A DNA stretch of 64,000 nucleotides from CAVTZP01 sp963739245. Its GTDB lineage: Bacteria > Chloroflexota > Dehalococcoidia > Dehalococcoidales > BS750m-G39. Location: the NCBI GenBank assembly GCA_963739245.1, contig CAVTZP010000005.1, positions 62,001 through 126,000 on the forward strand, written 5' to 3'. This document shows, piece after piece, positions 59,643 through 64,000 of the stretch (position 1 is the stretch's first letter; each line of letters starts with the position of its first letter). Made by a program: the position numbers and the translations under genes. The notes beneath the pieces were generated by a model, which had not been told where the DNA came from, searched no databases, and saw only the letters and a program-made list of their open reading frames with translations.

Positions 59643-62600
59643 TCAAACAGCTAACTGGGCGTTTATCTGCTCTGTAGTAAAGCCGCCCTGTTCAATGGCA
59701 CCGGAGGGGCAGGCGGCACAGCAGGTGCCGCACCCCTTGCAGAGCACCTTGTTTAAATTGGCCACCTTTCGCTCCTTGTCCAGTTCTATTGCTGAATAAG
59801 AGCAAACTGCCTGACAAATGCCACAGCCGCTGCAGAGGCTCTCATTTACCGAGCAGACTATTCCTTCCGCCAAGATAGAGTCCTTGAGCAAGATAGTGGC
59901 GGCTCGGCCAGCCGCTGCCTTGGCCTGGGCGATGCTCTCCTCGATGAATTTGGGGCCATGAGCCAGACCACACAGAAATATGCCTTCCGTGGCAAAGTCT
60001 ATGGGTCGCAGCTTGGCGTGCGCCTCCAGGAAGAAGCCGTCTGCATTCAAGGGTACTTTGAATAACTGAGACAGCTTCTTATTATCAGCGGCGGCAACGG
60101 TAGCTACACCTAATGCCAGCAAATCAGCATCTATCAAGAGTGTTTCATCCAATATCGTGTCGGTTAGTTTGACCCTTAAGATGTTCTTGCCATCCTTCTG
60201 AATAGCTGTTACTTCCGGCTTTTCTTCTGGCTCGTAGCGCAGAAAGACAACCCCCTCCGCTCGAGCCTTCTCGTAATAGTCTTCCTTGAATCCGTACGTC
60301 ATTATGTCTCGATAGAGGATATAGATATTTATTCTTGGTTTCACCTTCTTCAGCTCTAGGGCGCACTTTATGGCTTCGCTGCAGCATACCCGGCTACAAT
60401 ACGGCCTCTGGTCATCCCTTGAGCCGACGCATTGTATCATTACCAGGGTATCGCAATCTTGAATCTTATCACTCCCCCGATTTATCTCGTTTTCCAGTTC
60501 CATGAGCGTGAGCACCCTGGGATTTTCTCCATACTGATATTCAGTAGATTTATACTCCTGTGCCCCGGTGGCGATAATGGCTGCCCCGTGTTTAATTTCC
60601 TTAATGTCGTTGTCTGGCCCCTTTATTCGAGTGGTGAAATTACCGACATAGCCGGAAACATCAACAATGCCGGACTCGAGGTAAGAGCTGATTAAGGGAT
60701 TTTTAGAGATTCTGGTGATGAGGTCAGTCAGGTAAGCCTGGACATCTTCCCCCTCCAGTGTATGGTGGATTCTTCGGGCTATACCGCCGAGTTCCCTACT
60801 CTGTTCCACCAGATGAACCCTTAGTCCCTGCTCGGAGAGGCTCAGAGCGCTAATCAGGCCAGATATGCCACCACCGACTACTAGGGCTACCGGGTTTATG
60901 TCCAGGGACATTCTATCTAGAGGAGCCAAAAGACGCGCCTTAGCTACCGCCATCTTTACCAGGTCTTTCGCTTTTTCGGTAGCGTCGGCTTTTTCCTCGT
61001 GAACCCAAGAGCACTGCTCCCGGATATTCGCCATCTCAAATAGGTAGGGGTTCAGTCCCGCTTCCATCATCGTTTGCTGGAATAGGGGCTCGTGGGTTCG
61101 GGGTGTGCACGAAGCTACTACCACTCTGTTCAGGCTATGCTCTCTTATCTTTTCTTTAATCCTTTGTTGCGTATCCGGGGAACAAGTATAGAGGTTCTCC
61201 TCCACGTAGACGACATTGGGAATCGTCTTAACACACTCCAATACCTTAGGAACATCTATATAGCCGGCGATATTTATGCCGCAATGGCAGACAAACACCC
61301 CGATTCGAGGCTCTTGTCCCGTGACATCGATTTCAGGCGGGTACTCCTTTCGCCGGCTCAGCATTCCCCTTGCCGGGGCCAGCCATCTGGAGACCTCAGC
61401 CGCAGCGGCGCTGGCCTCCGTTACCGTTTCTGGGATATCCTTTGGCCCGCTAAAGGCGCCACAGACATATACCCCAGGCCAGGAAGTCTCTACGGGGGAA
61501 AAAGTGTTTGTCCGGCAGAAGCCATGCTGCTCCAGTTGAATGCCAAGTCTTTCCGCCATTTCCTCAGCACTCTGGGGGGCTTCCAGACCAACCGATAGCA
61601 CTACGAGGTCAAAGTCTTCGGTCACCAACTGGCCGTCCTCCGTCTCGTATGTTATCCTCAGGTTCTTCGTTTCGGGCACCTCTTCGATAGCCGGCACCCT
61701 AGCTCGGATGTACCTTACCCCGTACTCGCTCCTTGCTCTTTCTGCATATTGGTAAAAGCCCTTCCCATAGGCGCGCAGGTCCATGTAAAAGATGGTAGCT
61801 TCTACTCCCGGTGCGTGTTCCCTGGCGATAACCGCCTCCTTGGTGGCATACATACAGCAAACGGCAGAGCAGTAGCTCCGATGACAGGAACGGTCGCGGG
61901 ACCCGACACACTGAATGAAGGCGATTCTCCTTGGCATCTTCTTATCAGAAGGCCGGAGTAGTTCGCCACTGAAGGGCCCCGAGGCATTCAGGATGCGCTC
62001 GAAGCCAATACTGGTAACGACGTTGGCATACCGGCCGTACCCGTATTCGCTTTTGCGTGAAGCGTCAAACTCCTCAAAGCCCGGGGCCAGTATAATAGCC
62101 CCGGCGGCTATGTTTATCACTTCTTCTTTCATTTCATGGTCTATGGCCTTGGCCTGGCAGACCTTAACACATTCCAGACACTCCGAGCAGACGCCACAAC
62201 TCAAGCAGCGCCTGGCCTCGTCGGCAGCTGCCTCCTCGTCAAGGCCCAATTCAACCTCGGCGAAACTCTTTCGTCTTTCCGGTTCGAGGACGGGCATAGC
62301 CTGTCTCGGCTTTTTCTCTACCCCTTCTTTGCTGACCTCTGACACCCGCTCCCGCGATGTCGGTCTTCCCTCCTTCAGGTCTACGCCCTCAAGATAGCGA
62401 CTGATGGAGATAGCCGCCTCTTTGCCCGACGCGATAGCGTCAATAACGTTATCCGGGCCACGCACCATGTCACCACCGGCGAAAACGCCTTCCATATTCG
62501 TCGCCAGTGTAACCGGGTCGGCAGCAACGGTTTCCCGCTCAGTGTAATTGAGTTCCTTGGGTAACATTGTCCTGTCTACCGCCTGCCCGATAGCTATGAT

Positions 62601-64000
62601 GATACTGTCAAGGGCCATCTGGAATTCTGAGCCTTTGACCGGTAGCGGGCGCGGGCGTCCGCTGGCATCAGGTTCGCCCAACTCCATCCGGATACACTCA
62701 ATACCTGCCACGTGGCCATTTTCCATTAAAACCCTGACTGGCGCCGCCAAGGTATTGAGTCTGATGCCCTCTAGCTCGGTTTCGTTAATCTCACTGACAA
62801 TGGCCGGCATTTCAGCCCGGGAGCGTCGATAAATAATGGTAACATCCTTTGCGCCCAGGCGCCTGGCTACCCTGGCGGCATCAACCGCCGCGTTGCCACC
62901 CCCCACAACCGCAACACGCTCACCCACCCTGACCTCCATACCTGAGTTTAGCTGCCGCAGAAAGTCCAAGGCGTAGATTACCCCGGGGGTGTCCTCATTA
63001 GGAATATTCATTTTCTGACTTGTCCCGGCACCGGTAGCCAAGAATATAGCTCCATAACCCTGCTCAAAGATATCCTCAAGGTTTTTCACCGGGGTATTGG
63101 TCTTTATCTCTACTCCGAGCTCTTCAATATAGCTGATTTCGTTGTCTAGTATCTCCTTAGGCAGTCGGTATTCGGGGATGGCGTAGCGCAGCAGGCCGCC
63201 CGGTTCGGGGGCGGCTTCGAAGACGGTAACCGGATACCCCTGCCGGACCAGGTCATAGGCGCAGGCCAGGCCGGCCGGCCCCGAGCCGATAATGGCTACT
63301 CTATCCCTTTTCGTTCTCTCAACAGGCACCGCCTTTTCTCTACCTGATTTAAGTTCGTAGTCCGCCATAAAACGTTTTAGGGAACGTATGGCTATAGGCT
63401 CATCAACCTTACCCCTCTCGCATTCGGTCTCACAAGGGTGGGTGCAGACCCGCCCGCACACCCCGGCAAAGGGCATTGTCCTTCTCAGCACTTGAAGGGC
63501 TTCCTTGAATTTACCTTGCGAGATAAGAGTGATATAGCCCTGCGCGTTGACTCCCGCCGGGCAGGCGACCTGGCACGGCGGATAGCCACGCTTATCAATG
63601 GTGAAGACGTTTGGCACGGCCTGAGGAAAGGGGCGGTATATTGCCTTCCGCCGGGCCAGTCCCAATTCGAACTCAGCCGCTATCTCCACCGGACACGCCG
63701 TTACGCAATCTCCGCACCCGGTGCATATACTTGTATCGACATACCCAGCCCGCTTCCTGATGCTAACCCTGAGGTTGCCGGGTTCTCCCTGAACATCTAA
63801 GAAATCGGCGCAGGTAATAATCTCAATATTGAGATGGCGGGCACACTCCACGAGTTTGGGAGAAAGGATACACATAGAGCAGTCGTTGGTAGGGAAGGTC
63901 TTATCTAGCTGGGCCATAACCCCACCAATCGTGGGGGATTTGTCTAGTAGATAGACCTTAAAACCCATTTCGGCTAAGTCCAGGGAGGCCTGGATGCCAC
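59643..64000 (-). CDS. HdrA-GltD-HdrA-HdrA multidomain flavoprotein (5' end cut by window)
   Basis: More than 1,450 residues, open to the right edge. Order: (1) HdrA-like FAD domain with GGVMAQLDKTFPTNDCSMCILSPKL; (2) a ferredoxin CTGCGDCVTACP; (3) GltD-like domain CPAGVNAQGYITLISQGKF ... VCTHPCETECERG, with NAD/FAD loops VAIIGSGPAGLACAYDL and VAVVGGGNAAVDAARVA; (4) CLSCGVCSECLECVKVCQAKAI and a second HdrA core; (5) a third HdrA unit, IGVFVCHCGINIAGYIDVP and VALVVGGGISGLISALSL; (6) C-terminal ferredoxins CSGCGICQAVC and CKGCGTCCAAC. Cytoplasmic electron-bifurcation or electron-confurcation hub is inferred from HdrA relatives. Confidence 0.92.
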   Translation of the reverse strand, partial: GIQASLDLAEMGFKVYLLDKSPTIGGVMAQLDKTFPTNDCSMCILSPKLVECARHLNIEIITCADFLDVQGEPGNLRVSIRKRAGYVDTSICTGCGDCVTACPVEIAAEFELGLARRKAIYRPFPQAVPNVFTIDKRGYPPCQVACPAGVNAQGYITLISQGKFKEALQVLRRTMPFAGVCGRVCTHPCETECERGKVDEPIAIRSLKRFMADYELKSGREKAVPVERTKRDRVAIIGSGPAGLACAYDLVRQGYPVTVFEAAPEPGGLLRYAIPEYRLPKEILDNEISYIEELGVEIKTNTPVKNLEDIFEQGYGAIFLATGAGTSQKMNIPNEDTPGVIYALDFLRQLNSGMEVRVGERVAVVGGGNAAVDAARVARRLGAKDVTIIYRRSRAEMPAIVSEINETELEGIRLNTLAAPVRVLMENGHVAGIECIRMELGEPDASGRPRPLPVKGSEFQMALDSIIIAIGQAVDRTMLPKELNYTERETVAADPVTLATNMEGVFAGGDMVRGPDNVIDAIASGKEAAISISRYLEGVDLKEGRPTSRERVSEVSKEGVEKKPRQAMPVLEPERRKSFAEVELGLDEEAAADEARRCLSCGVCSECLECVKVCQAKAIDHEMKEEVINIAAGAIILAPGFEEFDASRKSEYGYGRYANVVTSIGFERILNASGPFSGELLRPSDKKMPRRIAFIQCVGSRDRSCHRSYCSAVCCMYATKEAVIAREHAPGVEATIFYMDLRAYGKGFYQYAERARSEYGVRYIRARVPAIEEVPETKNLRITYETEDGQLVTEDFDLVVLSVGLEAPQSAEEMAERLGIQLEQHGFCRTNTFSPVETSWPGVYVCGAFSGPKDIPETVTEASAAAAEVSRWLAPARGMLSRRKEYPPEIDVTGQEPRIGVFVCHCGINIAGYIDVPKVLECVKTIPNVVYVEENLYTCSPDTQQRIKEKIREHSLNRVVVASCTPRTHEPLFQQTMMEAGLNPYLFEMANIREQCSWVHEEKADATEKAKDLVKMAVAKARLLAPLDRMSLDINPVALVVGGGISGLISALSLSEQGLRVHLVEQSRELGGIARRIHHTLEGEDVQAYLTDLITRISKNPLISSYLESGIVDVSGYVGNFTTRIKGPDNDIKEIKHGAAIIATGAQEYKSTEYQYGENPRVLTLMELENEINRGSDKIQDCDTLVMIQCVGSRDDQRPYCSRVCCSEAIKCALELKKVKPRINIYILYRDIMTYGFKEDYYEKARAEGVVFLRYEPEEKPEVTAIQKDGKNILRVKLTDTILDETLLIDADLLALGVATVAAADNKKLSQLFKVPLNADGFFLEAHAKLRPIDFATEGIFLCGLAHGPKFIEESIAQAKAAAGRAATILLKDSILAEGIVCSVNESLCSGCGICQAVCSYSAIELDKERKVANLNKVLCKGCGTCCAACPSGAIEQGGFTTEQINAQLAV

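Noticed and set aside
1..64000. CRISPR array
   Set aside because: No series of regularly spaced direct repeats of 24-40 bp with unique spacers was seen; the only tandem repeats are the 10-bp MraZ sites, the 24-bp and the 60-bp duplications.

Overview
The window looks like a piece of an anaerobic Chloroflexota genome of the class Dehalococcoidia. This is inferred from gene content: an adenosylcobalamin-dependent ribonucleotide reductase with NrdR, a two-gene SufC/SufB Fe-S system, a very large HdrA-type flavoprotein, a NurA/HerA pair, an STT3-type oligosaccharyltransferase, and a division cluster reduced to mraZ-rsmH-ftsA-ftsZ with no murein genes, as expected of the wall-less Dehalococcoidia. 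No rRNA or tRNA gene was found to confirm this.

Layout: 1-12.05 kb is a surface-glycan island (sugar epimerase, three methyltransferases, multipass membrane proteins, B12-type radical SAM enzyme, flippase, oligosaccharyltransferase). Its first 8 kb look AT-richer than the rest. 12.6-25.7 kb is phage-derived. A leftward block holds small Zn-ribbon proteins, a DnaN-like sliding clamp, a sigma-region-like Zn-ribbon protein and a three- to four-gene operon of unknown function. A rightward block holds portal (5' truncated), scaffold, major capsid protein, connector and tail-tip genes. No terminase, integrase or lysis gene is visible, and the two blocks meet at an abrupt junction near 18.9 kb. 25.8-48.1 kb is mostly housekeeping: rpsU, yqeY, nrdR-nrdJ, the division cluster, trmD-rplS-priA-def, CCA-adding enzyme and secDF, with two paralogous XRE regulators. 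48.4-54.9 kb carries SufCB followed by NurA and HerA, interrupted by a membrane protein and a four-helix-bundle (23S IVP-like) cassette inside inverted repeats. 55-64 kb holds a MtnX-like phosphatase, an HtrA-like protease, an RRM protein, a Zn-ribbon protein, an MFS transporter and an HdrA/GltD fusion that runs off the right edge.

Two themes cut across the window. First, many genes are broken by single-base indels while the coding sense on both sides stays intact: the DUF2206-like protein, STT3, clamp, sigma-like protein, tail tip and HtrA. Some of these lie in G/C homopolymers. Restoring one base each rebuilds recognisable proteins, so either the assembly has uncorrected indels or these genes decayed very recently; the sequence alone cannot decide. 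Second, an approximately 135-bp palindromic repeat with GC-rich terminal inverted repeats and a central terminator-like hairpin recurs between genes.

Regulation visible in the sequence includes tandem NrdR boxes, a four-fold 10-bp MraZ operator, and a shared TTGCCANNTGGC palindrome at both XRE loci.
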